Source of the DNA: Pseudomonas sp. Bc-h
GTDB lineage: Bacteria > Pseudomonadota > Gammaproteobacteria > Pseudomonadales > Pseudomonadaceae
Assembly (NCBI RefSeq): GCF_002080045.1
Contig: NZ_MUIN01000014.1
Span: 101,533 to 165,532 of the forward strand
Direction of reading: 5' to 3'
DNA: 64,000 bases
The notes under the pieces are model-generated. The model was not told the origin of the DNA. It saw only the letters and a list, made by a program, of their open reading frames with translations, and did no database searches. A program made the translations under genes and the position numbers. This document shows positions 30,620 through 39,267 of this stretch, piece after piece (within the stretch, counting starts at the first letter, position 1; every line of letters starts with the position of its first letter).

Positions 30620-32178
30620 GGCGCCGCAGCGCCAGGGTTTTCGTTGTGACGTGGCGTGGGTGCGGTGTCGGCGCGGAGTACCAGCAACCACGTCAGCAAC
30701 GATGCGCTCAGGGCGATGCCGGCGCCGACCCAAAGGATTGCCTGATAGCCGCTGCCGAAGCTGAGCAAGGCCAGCGCGTGCACGTCGATGCCGGCTGGCA
30801 ATGCCTGCATGCCGCCAGAAAAGTCGCCAGCGGCAACGCTGCGTGTCAGGGCTACCGGGTCAATTGTGGAGTCGGCGGGCAAACCGCTCGCGAGTGTCGC
30901 CGACACCCGAGAAAACAGAATCGCCCCCAGTGCCGCAAAGCCCACCACGATACCGCTGAAACGTACCGTTCCTGATATCCCCGAGGCCATACCGGCACGT
31001 TCCGGCGCAATCACCGACATGCTGACTTTGGCAGTCTCGCCGTTGAGGATGCCGGCGCCGATACCGGCGATCAGCAGGCCGGCAACCATTGAGGCGTAAT
31101 CGAAACTCATCGCATGGGCGCCCAGCCACAACAGGCCGACGCCAATGGTCGCCAGGCCGAAGGTCAGTAATGCCCGTCCGCTGAAACGGTGTGTCAGGTA
31201 GTTGGCGACGATGCGAGGGACAACGAACAACGGCACCGCAATGGGCAGCATCAACAATCCGGCTTTTTGCGGGCTGAGCCCAAGGCCGCTCTGAAAGTAA
31301 ATGGGTAGGTAAGTGAACATGGTCAGCAGTCCGGCGGCGTAGGCGAGCCCTGCGATGTTGGCGCCTATGTAGGTCGGACGACGGAACAGACTCAGGTCGA
31401 GCATCGGTCGTTGCTGCTTCAGTTCCACCAGTAAAAACAGGGCGAACAGGACGGCAGAGCATGCAAACTCGATGAGAATGCGCGGGCTGCCCCAGCCTTC
31501 GTGGTTGCCGGTGATGAGCGCCTGGGTGACTAAAAACAGGCTGCTGCAGAATGTGATCGAGCCCGGTATGTCGATCTTGCGCGCCAGGGGATCGCTGGAT
31601 TCCTTTACCGCGTATAGCGTCAGCGCGATCATCGCTACACCGATAGGGCCGTTGATGTAGAACACCCATTGCCAGCCGAAATGCTGCGTGATGAAACCGC
31701 CTGCCACCGGCCCCAGCGAGGTTGCGATGCCGATTACCGAGCCCCAGAACGCAAACGCCCGCGCGCGATGCGGGCCTCGAAAGGTGTGCGACAGCGTTGC
31801 CAGCGCCGAACTCAGCAGGATGGCCGCACCTACACCTTGTAATGCTCGCGCGCTGTTGAGCAACGCGACGCTGCCAGCCGCACCGCAGATCAGTGACGCG
31901 GTGGTGAACACGGCCAACCCGATGACCAGCAGGCGTTTACGACCATAGCGGTCAGCCAAGGCACCGGCTGGCATGACGCAGGAGGCGAATGTCAGGGTGT
32001 AGGCGCTGATGACCCATTCGATGTCGGCGAAGCCGGCGTGCAGGGACTGTGCAATGGACGACAGGGAGACTGCGACAATATTGGAATCCAGGTTGATCAT
32101 GAACGAAGGGATCGACACGCACAGCAGAATGAGAAATCGCTGCAGGCCTGCGGCGGGCGAAACGTGTTCGGTGTCCAT
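30607..32178 (-). CDS. DHA2-type MFS multidrug exporter
   Basis: The 523-residue protein has about 14 transmembrane helices, typical of DHA2 drug:H+ antiporters. Motif A is ADRYGRKRLL after helix 2, and motif C is present as GSVIGIATSLGPVAGGFI. The first helix has the usual MINLDSNIVAVSLSSIA. It is divergent from a MarR-family gene, a common arrangement in which the MarR protein represses the exporter. The substrate is unknown. Confidence 0.9.
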   Translation of the reverse strand: MDTEHVSPAAGLQRFLILLCVSIPSFMINLDSNIVAVSLSSIAQSLHAGFADIEWVISAYTLTFASCVMPAGALADRYGRKRLLVIGLAVFTTASLICGAAGSVALLNSARALQGVGAAILLSSALATLSHTFRGPHRARAFAFWGSVIGIATSLGPVAGGFITQHFGWQWVFYINGPIGVAMIALTLYAVKESSDPLARKIDIPGSITFCSSLFLVTQALITGNHEGWGSPRILIEFACSAVLFALFLLVELKQQRPMLDLSLFRRPTYIGANIAGLAYAAGLLTMFTYLPIYFQSGLGLSPQKAGLLMLPIAVPLFVVPRIVANYLTHRFSGRALLTFGLATIGVGLLWLGAHAMSFDYASMVAGLLIAGIGAGILNGETAKVSMSVIAPERAGMASGISGTVRFSGIVVGFAALGAILFSRVSATLASGLPADSTIDPVALTRSVAAGDFSGGMQALPAGIDVHALALLSFGSGYQAILWVGAGIALSASLLTWLLVLRADTAPTPRHNENPGAAAPQVE

Positions 32179-32215
32179 GGTCTGAGTCTCGAAGGCGTGC
32201 GAAGAGTGAATTAGC

Positions 32216-32250
32216 GGTATATGCTCCTATTTCAATTTGCGGGTATATGC
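32216..32250. promoter_or_regulatory. Direct repeat in the MFS/marR intergenic region
   Basis: GGTATATGC occurs at 32216-32224 and again at 32242-32250, 26 bases apart, in the 150-base space between the divergent exporter and MarR-type genes. It may be an operator for the MarR-type repressor or part of the promoters. Confidence 0.4.
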
Positions 32251-32330
32251 CGGTATCGGTCAAGGTCTATTTTCGTCATTGGATGGCATGCGCCGTACGG
32301 GCTGCCTGCAACCTTCTCGGAGGAGGGAAG

Positions 32331-32819
32331 ATGAGCAACACCCACAAGCCCACGGTGGCCGTCCCCGATGGTCTGCACATTCCACAGGATGTGGTCTGTC
32401 ACGCCACCCATCTGCGTAAGGCTACCCGCCGCATCACGCTGCTCTACGATGCACTGCTGGCGCCGTCGGGGCTGCGTTCGACGCAGCGCTCGATCCTGAT
32501 GCAGATCGCTCGGGGTCAGGTTGCGAGTATGTCGGAGCTGGCGGCGATTCTGGTGATCGACCGCTCAGCGCTGGCGCAGAATCTCAAACCGCTCGAACGT
32601 GAAGGCTGGGTATCGGTGGCAGTCGATCCCGCTGACAAGCGCAGTCGACTGGTGAGCCTGACGAAGGCCGGCATGAATAAATTGCTGGAGACCCAGCCGA
32701 TGTGGGAACAGGCCCAGGCTCGTTTCGAGAAGGGTTATGGCGTCGATCAGGCTCGGTCCTTGCGCAAGGCGCTGATTGACGTGGCGGCGGGGGAGTACGA
32801 AGGCGGCGAGGCAGAGTGA
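32331..32819 (+). CDS. MarR family transcriptional regulator
   Basis: The 162-residue protein has the MarR winged helix: LRSTQRSILMQIARGQVASMSELAAILVIDRSALAQNLKPLEREGWV, followed by the wing DPADKRSRLVSLT. The ribosome binding site GGAGGAGG is strong. It is divergent from the DHA2 exporter and probably controls it. Confidence 0.92.
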   Translation: MSNTHKPTVAVPDGLHIPQDVVCHATHLRKATRRITLLYDALLAPSGLRSTQRSILMQIARGQVASMSELAAILVIDRSALAQNLKPLEREGWVSVAVDPADKRSRLVSLTKAGMNKLLETQPMWEQAQARFEKGYGVDQARSLRKALIDVAAGEYEGGEAE

Positions 32820-32950
32820 TCGCCCCGCATCGCCATCGGGCAAACTCCCTGGCAGAACGGCGTGCTGGCGCTCGCGATGGCCAATCGGTCGCCGCTGGCA
32901 AGCCGATCTGCGACAGGAATCCGTCTTTCTTGCAGAGTGTGGTCTTTGAA

Positions 32951-33874
32951 TCAGTCCACCGTCGCTGCGACCTTCGCCCGAACCTGTTGTGCCGCGACTC
33001 GCCGGCCGCTCTGCAGTACGAATACGCCGCCGAGGATCGCGGCAATCGCAATCACGTCCAGTGCATGCACCGGTTCGCCTGCGACGAATACCCCGATCAG
33101 CAGCGCGATCACTGGCGGGATGTAAGTGGCGGATGCAGCGACCACTGCCCCCAGCCGTTCGACGATGAAGTAGTACAGGATGTATGCCACACCGGTGCCC
33201 GATAGACCCAGGCCCAGTGATACGCCGAGCATGGCTTTCGGGCTGTCGGTGATGTGCTGCATGCCGCTCTTGTCGGTCACCACCAGCAGAATCAGCAGCG
33301 CCAGGCCGATCTGGTAGGTGCACAGGGCAACGGCAGAGATATTCAGGCTGGTCAGGAAACGTTTGGCGTAGACGAACGAGCAGCCGATGCTCAGGGAGCC
33401 GAGCATCATGTACATCACGCCTTGTACCGAGATAGCCCCATCGCCGCTGGCCCAGGGGCGGGCGATCAGCAGTACGCCGACGAACCCCAGCAGCACGCCT
33501 GCCGTCATGCGCGCATTGAGCTTTTCTTCACGCAGAAACAGGAAGGCGCAACCAAAGGTGAACAGTGGAATCACGCCGCTGAGCAGGCCAGCCACGCTGG
33601 ACAGCAGCAGCGTGGTGCCTTCGGCATACAGGTAGTAATAGACCGCTGTTGCCAGCAGGGCCATGACCAGAAAGTGATGGATGTACTTGATGTGGCTCCA
33701 GCTCAAGGCACGGGTCGCCAGGGCGTAGATCAGGATCGGCAAGAAGCCGAAGAACGAGCGCAGCAACACGATCTGCGCCGGGGAAATCCATTCCACTGCC
33801 CACTTCATGAACATGAAGTTGGTGCCCCAGATCAGCCCAAGGAGGGCGAAGGCGAAGTAGGCGATGTTTTTCAT
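32951..33874 (-). CDS. EamA/DMT family transporter
   Basis: The 307-residue protein has ten predicted transmembrane helices in two EamA repeats (about 5-140 and 150-290). LLGLIWGTNFMFMKWAVEW at the start and GEPVHALDVIAIAAILGGVFVLQSGRR at the end are typical. These proteins export metabolites or amino acids. It is divergent from a LysR gene about 100 bases away that probably regulates it. Confidence 0.88.
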   Translation of the reverse strand: MKNIAYFAFALLGLIWGTNFMFMKWAVEWISPAQIVLLRSFFGFLPILIYALATRALSWSHIKYIHHFLVMALLATAVYYYLYAEGTTLLLSSVAGLLSGVIPLFTFGCAFLFLREEKLNARMTAGVLLGFVGVLLIARPWASGDGAISVQGVMYMMLGSLSIGCSFVYAKRFLTSLNISAVALCTYQIGLALLILLVVTDKSGMQHITDSPKAMLGVSLGLGLSGTGVAYILYYFIVERLGAVVAASATYIPPVIALLIGVFVAGEPVHALDVIAIAAILGGVFVLQSGRRVAAQQVRAKVAATVD

Positions 33875-33978
33875 GGGAGTCCGGTCAGCCGCTTAGTGGT
33901 CGAGGGGGGCGATTGTGCGTGGAGCCACGATCCGTTACAAATCATCATCTCTGCTCGATGAAAGAGAAAAACTACTCC

Positions 33979-34896
33979 ATGAAAAGCTCACCTCCCCTCA
34001 AAGCATTGATCTGCTTCGATGCAGCCATGCGATTGAGCAGTTTTTCTCTCGCCGCCGATGAGCTGAGCGTGACGCCCGGCGCCGTGGGTCAGCAGATCCG
34101 CAACCTTGAACAGTGGCTTGGGGTTTCATTGTTCGCCCGGCAGATCCGACAGATCCAGCCAACCCCCGATGGCCATGCCTACTGGGCGCAGATCCAGCCG
34201 GCGTTGGCGCAGATCGTCGACGCCAGCCATGCGCTGCGCGACCGGCACAACAACAATGTCTGGTTGAACATGCCGCCAAGCCTGGCCGCGAAATGGTTCG
34301 CCCGGCGCATGGCCGGTTTTCTCGAAAGTCATCCCGCAGTGGCGTTGCACCTGAGTTCGTCTACCACTCTGGCCGACTTCAGCAGCGAGCGGGTCGATCT
34401 GGCGATCCGGCACTTCGACGGGCATGCGCCGGAGCTGGACGTTGAGTTGCTGCATCAGGACGACGCGCGGGTCTATTGCACGCCAAGTTACGCGGCTCAG
34501 TTCGGGCTGCGGCTGCCGAACGATCTGCGAAGGGCGACCTTGCTGCACAACACTTTGCATCCGCACTGGCCTGACTGGCTGCAGCGCTTCGCACAAATCG
34601 GAGAGGAGGAGGCGAGGAAGATTCCCGGCATTCACTTCGACCAGTCGTTGATGGCCATCGAAGCGGCGCGGAGAAATCAGGGGGTGGTCATCACCAGCGA
34701 GTGGCTGACCCAGGAGGAAGTGGCGAGCGGGGCATTGATCGAGCCCTTCGAGCAGCGGTTGCCGCTGTCGAAAGGATATTACCTGGTACAGCCCAGACAC
34801 TCGATCCTGCGCCCGACGGTGCAGGCGCTGAAGGAGTGGCTGGTGAATCAGGCCCATAGCGCCGATGGAGCGCAGGGTATATCTATCGATCTGTAG
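33979..34896 (+). CDS. LysR family transcriptional regulator (GcvA-like)
   Basis: The 305-residue protein has an N-terminal LysR HTH of the GcvA/AmpR kind: PPLKALICFDAAMRLSSFSLAADELSVTPGAVGQQIRNLEQWLG. The C-terminal co-inducer domain follows. The ATG at 33979 gives the usual N-terminus; another ATG at 33958 is possible. It is divergent from the EamA transporter, its probable target. A REP follows. Confidence 0.87.
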   Translation: MKSSPPLKALICFDAAMRLSSFSLAADELSVTPGAVGQQIRNLEQWLGVSLFARQIRQIQPTPDGHAYWAQIQPALAQIVDASHALRDRHNNNVWLNMPPSLAAKWFARRMAGFLESHPAVALHLSSSTTLADFSSERVDLAIRHFDGHAPELDVELLHQDDARVYCTPSYAAQFGLRLPNDLRRATLLHNTLHPHWPDWLQRFAQIGEEEARKIPGIHFDQSLMAIEAARRNQGVVITSEWLTQEEVASGALIEPFEQRLPLSKGYYLVQPRHSILRPTVQALKEWLVNQAHSADGAQGISIDL

Positions 34897-34958
34897 CAGT
34901 CCGGCTTGCCGGCGGCGACGTCTTCTAGATCGCTACCGCCGGCAAGCCGTGCTGCTAC
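34893..34958. repeat. REP-type palindrome
   Basis: GTAGCAGTCCGGCTTGCCGGC faces GCCGGCAAGCCGTGCTGCTAC. It lies between the convergent LysR and AtoE genes, and its left end overlaps the LysR stop codon. Confidence 0.9.
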
Positions 34959-34974
34959 AGGGCGCGCGCGCGTT

Positions 34975-36393
34975 TTATGGCATCAGCGGCGGAATGTACG
35001 CCAGGGTCGTGCCCAGCGCCCACAGCAGGAACAACACCAACGGCGTATGCACCAGCAACTGCACGAACGAGAAGCCGATCAGGTCGCGGGCTTTGAGGCC
35101 CAGGACACCCAGCAGCGGCAGCATATAGAACGGGTTGATCAGGTTCGGCAGTGCTTCGGCGGCGTTGTAGATCTGCACCGCCCAGCCCAGGTGGTATTTC
35201 AGGTCGTTGGCGACCTGCATCACGTACGGAGCTTCAATGATCCACTTGCCGCCACCGGACGGAATGAAGAAGCCGAGGATCGCCGAGTACACGCCCATCA
35301 GCAGTGCATAGGTGTCGTGGGACGCGATGCTGGTGAAGAAGGTCGAGATGTGGTGCGCGACGGTTTGCGCGTCACCGCCCTTGACCGTGGTCAGCAGGGC
35401 AGCGATCGAACCATAGAGCGGGAACTGGATCAGCACGCCGGTGGTGGTGGGTACCGCACGGGCCACCGCATCCAGGAAGCTGCGCGGACGCCAGTGCAGC
35501 AGGGCACCGACCATGATGAACAGGAAGTTGTAAGTGTTCAGACCCGAGATCGCGGTGATCGCAGGCTTGGTGCTGAACTCGTTGTACAGCCAGCCGGACG
35601 CGAGCACGACCATCAGGATGATCAGCAGCGGGCTGTATTCCAGCCACTCACCCGGACGGGTGCGCGGTGGCAGCGGTGGCATGCTGAATGCTGGGTCAAC
35701 GCCGCAATCCTTGGCTTCACGGGCGCTGTTCGGCCCGGGTGCGGTGGCGTAGGCGACAATGATCGAGATCACCACCAGCGCCAGCAGCATGACGCCCGAT
35801 TGCCAGAGGAAGATGGTCTGGGTGAACGGGATCATCCCGGTGATCGCCAGAATCGAGGGCGGCAGGCTGGCGGGGTTGGCCTGCAATTGCGCAGCCGACG
35901 ATGACAGACCCAAAGCCCACACAGCGCCCAGACCCAGATAGGCGGCAGCACCGGCGGCGCGGTAGTCCATTTTCAGGTCGGTGCGACGTGCCAGAGCGCG
36001 GACCAGCAAACCGCCGAAGACCAGCGACAGGCCCCAGTTCAGCAACGAAGCCACCATGGAAATCAGCGCCACCCAGGCCACGGCCGAGCGACCGTTTTTC
36101 GGAATGCGTGCCAGACGGTCGATGAGCTTGACCGCCGGAGGCGAACTGGCGACCACGTAGCCGCCGATGACCACAAAGGCCATTTGCATGGTGAAGGGAA
36201 TCAGACTCCAGAAACCGTCGCCAAAGGCCTTGGCGGTGTCGGCGGGTTTGGCGCCGATGGCCAGGGTGGCAATGGTAACGATGACCACGGCCAGGGCGGC
36301 GAACACCCAGGAGTCAGGGAACCAGCGTTCTGCCCATTTGGCGCAGCGCAGGGCAAATCGGGCGGAGCGGCTTTCTTCGATATCGGCGGCCAC
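34975..36393 (-). CDS. atoE: Short-chain fatty acid transporter (AtoE family)
   Basis: The 472-residue polytopic protein resembles AtoE: FPDSWVFAALAVVIVTIATLAIG near the start, NWGLSLVFGGLLVRALARR, and GFFIPSGGGKWIIEAPYVM. It imports short-chain fatty acids or related ketoacids. It lies about 240 bases downstream of the two CoA-transferase genes on the same strand, so it should feed that enzyme. A thiolase gene (atoB), which usually completes the set, is not in this cluster. Confidence 0.88.
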   Translation of the reverse strand: MAADIEESRSARFALRCAKWAERWFPDSWVFAALAVVIVTIATLAIGAKPADTAKAFGDGFWSLIPFTMQMAFVVIGGYVVASSPPAVKLIDRLARIPKNGRSAVAWVALISMVASLLNWGLSLVFGGLLVRALARRTDLKMDYRAAGAAAYLGLGAVWALGLSSSAAQLQANPASLPPSILAITGMIPFTQTIFLWQSGVMLLALVVISIIVAYATAPGPNSAREAKDCGVDPAFSMPPLPPRTRPGEWLEYSPLLIILMVVLASGWLYNEFSTKPAITAISGLNTYNFLFIMVGALLHWRPRSFLDAVARAVPTTTGVLIQFPLYGSIAALLTTVKGGDAQTVAHHISTFFTSIASHDTYALLMGVYSAILGFFIPSGGGKWIIEAPYVMQVANDLKYHLGWAVQIYNAAEALPNLINPFYMLPLLGVLGLKARDLIGFSFVQLLVHTPLVLFLLWALGTTLAYIPPLMP

Positions 36394-36548
36394 GTTGTTT
36401 TTACCTCTTGGAGTTATTGTTCAGGTGCTATCTGAGATAGCTGTTTTTAGTGTTGGCGGTGATGCAAAAAAGGTGCGGCTCTAGATACAGCAAAGCCCCT
36501 TCATCGCTGAAGAGGCAGCATGGCATAGCAAAATGACGGGCTTGGTCT

Positions 36549-36612
36549 GTAGCGGTCCGGCTTGCCGGCGGTGGCGTCCTTGCCATCGCTGCCGCCGGCA
36601 AGCCGTGCTGCT
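36549..36612. repeat. REP-type palindrome
   Basis: GTAGCGGTCCGGCTTGCCGGC faces GCCGGCAAGCCGTGCTGC. It lies between the CoA-transferase subunit B and atoE genes, within the probable operon. Confidence 0.88.
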
Positions 36613-36631
36613 TGGGTAGACTCCGCCTCGG

Positions 36632-37288
36632 TCAGAACTTCATTTCGACCACGTCGTCCGGCACGATCAGCTTGCCGGCGGTCTTGGCGATGATTTCTTC
36701 GACCGTTACGCCCGGCGCGGTTTCGCGCAGGATGAAGGCGCCGTTTTCGATCTCCAGATACGCAAGGTCAGTCAGTACCTTCTTGATGCAGCCAGCGCCG
36801 GTCAGCGGCAGGCTGCAACGCGACAGCAGTTTGGATTCACCATCCTTGGAGGCGTGGGTCATGGTCACGATGATGTTGTCGGCACCGGCCACCAGATCCA
36901 TCGCGCCGCCCATGCCCTTGACCAGCTTGCCCGGGATCATCCACGAAGCGATGTTGCCTTCGACGTCGACTTCGAAGGCGCCCAGTACGGTAAGGTCCAC
37001 ATGGCCGCCACGGATCATGGCGAAGGACTCGGCGGAGGAGAAGATCGATGCGCCTTTACGTGCAGTGACGGTCTGTTTGCCGGCATTGATCATGTCGGCA
37101 TCGATGGTCTCTTCGGTCGGAAATGCGCCCATGCCGAGCAGGCCGTTTTCCGATTGCAGCATGACATCGATGCCTTCAGGTACGTAGTTGGCGACCAGGG
37201 TCGGGATGCCAATGCCCAGGTTCACGTAGAAGCCGTCTTGCAGTTCGCGCGCAACGCGCTGTGCCATTTGTTCGCGGGAGAGTGCCAT
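36632..37288 (-). CDS. CoA transferase subunit B (3-oxoacid / dehydrocarnitine type)
   Basis: The 218-residue class I CoA-transferase beta subunit has the catalytic Glu in SENG (E47, MLQSENGLLGMG). It forms a heterotetramer with the subunit encoded upstream and moves CoA to acetoacetate or a related 3-oxoacid. Either AtoA/ScoB or the dehydrocarnitine-specific DhcB of pseudomonads would look like this; sequence alone does not decide. Confidence 0.92.
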   Translation of the reverse strand: MALSREQMAQRVARELQDGFYVNLGIGIPTLVANYVPEGIDVMLQSENGLLGMGAFPTEETIDADMINAGKQTVTARKGASIFSSAESFAMIRGGHVDLTVLGAFEVDVEGNIASWMIPGKLVKGMGGAMDLVAGADNIIVTMTHASKDGESKLLSRCSLPLTGAGCIKKVLTDLAYLEIENGAFILRETAPGVTVEEIIAKTAGKLIVPDDVVEMKF

Positions 37289-37374
37289 GATCTTGGGTCT
37301 CTTTTATTGTGTCCGGCAGGCTCAAGAAGCGCCTGCGGGGAAATCAATGAATGGTTTCGAGTCGGTTCGGCGCG

Positions 37375-38076
37375 TCAGGCTTTTTTAACCGTGCGTTGCT
37401 CGATGCGTTTCTCGAAAGTGCCCAGGATCACGCGATCCACATAAATACCAGGGGTGTGAATCTCGGTCGGCAACAGAACGCCCGGTTCGACGATTTCTTC
37501 GACCTCGACCACGGTAATCTTGCCGGCGGTGGCGGCGACCGGGTTGAAGTTCTGCGCGGTGTGGCGATAGACCACGTTACCGAAATGGTCGGCTTTCCAG
37601 CCTTTGATGATCGCGAAGTCGCCGGTGATGGCTTCTTCCAGGATCACGTTACGGCCGTTGAACTGGCGGGTTTCCTTGCCTTCGGCAACTGGAGTGCCGT
37701 AGCCGGTGGCGGTGTAGAAAGCGGGGATGCCGGCACCGCCTGCGCGCATTTTCTCGGCGAGGGTGCCTTGCGGGGTAAGTTCAACTTCCAGTTCGCCGCT
37801 CAGCAGTTGGCGTTCGAACAGGGCGTTTTCACCGACGTAGGACGCGATCATCTTGCGGATCTGCCGGTCTTCGAGCAGCACGCCCAGGCCGAAGCCGTCG
37901 ACGCCGCAGTTGTTCGAGACAACGGTCAGGCCTTTGACGCCCATGCGCTTGATCTGCGCGATCAGGTTTTCCGGGATACCGCACAAGCCGAAACCGCCCG
38001 CCAGTACAGTCATGTTGTCAGTCAGCCCTGCAAGGGCTTCTTCGTATGTTGCAACTCGCTTGTCGAGTCCAGCCAT
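37375..38076 (-). CDS. CoA transferase subunit A (3-oxoacid / dehydrocarnitine type)
   Basis: The 233-residue class I CoA-transferase alpha subunit has the CoA-binding loop GGFGLCGIPENLI and the VVSNNCGVDGFGLGVLLE segment. It is first in the operon; subunit B follows after about 85 bases, then AtoE. The ATG at 38076 gives the normal N-terminus; a longer reading is not supported. The gene order LysR, alpha, beta resembles the dhcR-dhcAB group of Pseudomonas aeruginosa, so carnitine catabolism is an alternative to acetoacetate use. Confidence 0.92.
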   Translation of the reverse strand: MAGLDKRVATYEEALAGLTDNMTVLAGGFGLCGIPENLIAQIKRMGVKGLTVVSNNCGVDGFGLGVLLEDRQIRKMIASYVGENALFERQLLSGELEVELTPQGTLAEKMRAGGAGIPAFYTATGYGTPVAEGKETRQFNGRNVILEEAITGDFAIIKGWKADHFGNVVYRHTAQNFNPVAATAGKITVVEVEEIVEPGVLLPTEIHTPGIYVDRVILGTFEKRIEQRTVKKA

Positions 38077-38206
38077 GGTGATATCCCGCCTTCTTTGTAG
38101 TTGTGTCCGACAATGTAGCTGTCGGAAAGCGTTCACGGCATCTTCTCTCTAGCTCAGTGATTTGTTAATTTTGTTTTTTTCATGGATTGATAAGAAATCT
38201 AAATAT

Positions 38207-39100
38207 ATGAACGTCAAGCAGCTCCGGGCATTTCTGGCGGTCGCGCAATGTCTGAGCTTTGCCCAGGCGGGGGAGCGCCTGCATCTGTCGCAACCGGCGC
38301 TGAGCCTGACCATCAAGGCGCTGGAGGAAGACCTCGGCGGGCAACTGCTCACACGTACCACGCGCAGCGTCAGCCTGACGCCGGAAGGGGAAGCACTGCT
38401 GCCGCTGGCTCGGCAACTGCTCGCGGACTGGGACAACGCCGAAGAACTGCTGCGCCAGCGCTTCACTCTGCAGATGGGCAAGGTCTCGATTGCAGCGATG
38501 CCGTCGTTCGCCGGCAACCTGTTGCCGATTGCGCTGAAGGTTTTTCGCGAGCGCTATCCGCGGGTCAACGTCGCCGTGCATGACGTGATCAATGAGCAGG
38601 TGCTGGAGATGGTCGACCATCGTCGGGTCGAGTTGGGGATCGGCTTCGAACCGGAGTCCAGCAACAACCTCACCTTCACCTCGTTCTACATGGACCGTTT
38701 CGTCGCGGTGGTGCCGATGGATTCGCCCCTGGCCGAACGGGGGCAGGTGACCTGGGACGAGTTGCTGCATCACGACTTCATCACCTTGCAGCGGCCGTCG
38801 GCAGTGCGCCTGCTGCTGGAACAGGACCTGCAAACGCAGCACGGAAAACTGTCGGTGGCATTCGAAAGTCATCAGTTGTCCACGGTCGGGCGCATGGTCG
38901 CCAATGGTCTGGGCGTCAGCGCCGTGCCGTCGTTGTGCATCCAGCAGATGGAGGAGTTGGGAGCACGTTGTATCGCGTTGGAAGGCCCGAGGATCGAGCG
39001 CCGAATCGGTTTAATGACCCTCGCCGATCACAAATTGTCGGCGGCCGCACAGGCGTTGCGAGATGTGCTGATCGAGTGCGCGCACCAGAGCATCAACTGA
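38207..39100 (+). CDS. LysR family regulator divergent from the CoA-transferase operon
   Basis: The 297-residue protein has the LysR HTH (MNVKQLRAFLAVAQCLSFAQAGERLHLSQPALSLTIKALEEDLG) and a co-inducer domain. It is divergent from the CoA-transferase genes with about 130 bases between starts, so it is probably their activator, like DhcR or an AtoC-equivalent. The leader just before the ATG is AT-rich with no strong ribosome binding site. Confidence 0.9.
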   Translation: MNVKQLRAFLAVAQCLSFAQAGERLHLSQPALSLTIKALEEDLGGQLLTRTTRSVSLTPEGEALLPLARQLLADWDNAEELLRQRFTLQMGKVSIAAMPSFAGNLLPIALKVFRERYPRVNVAVHDVINEQVLEMVDHRRVELGIGFEPESSNNLTFTSFYMDRFVAVVPMDSPLAERGQVTWDELLHHDFITLQRPSAVRLLLEQDLQTQHGKLSVAFESHQLSTVGRMVANGLGVSAVPSLCIQQMEELGARCIALEGPRIERRIGLMTLADHKLSAAAQALRDVLIECAHQSIN

Positions 39101-39209
39101 GCGGTAGGCGCTGATTCATTTAGATGAATGGATGAATGGCAGGCCTTTTCGGCCACTTTCTGTGAAAAATCGCTGCGACGACTTGCCGCATCCGGTATCG
39201 TTTGGCCAT

Positions 39210-39228
39210 CTGAAACAAATTGTTTCAG
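39210..39228. promoter_or_regulatory. Putative operator upstream of the second GntP permease
   Basis: CTGAAACAAATTGTTTCAG is a perfect palindrome with 9-bp arms around a central A. It lies about 40 bases before the permease start. The half site TGAAAC resembles that of PtxS-like LacI regulators, but the spacing differs. Confidence 0.65.
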
Positions 39229-39267
39229 ATCATCTTTCAATAAGAATCGAACGATAAGGGGATCCTC

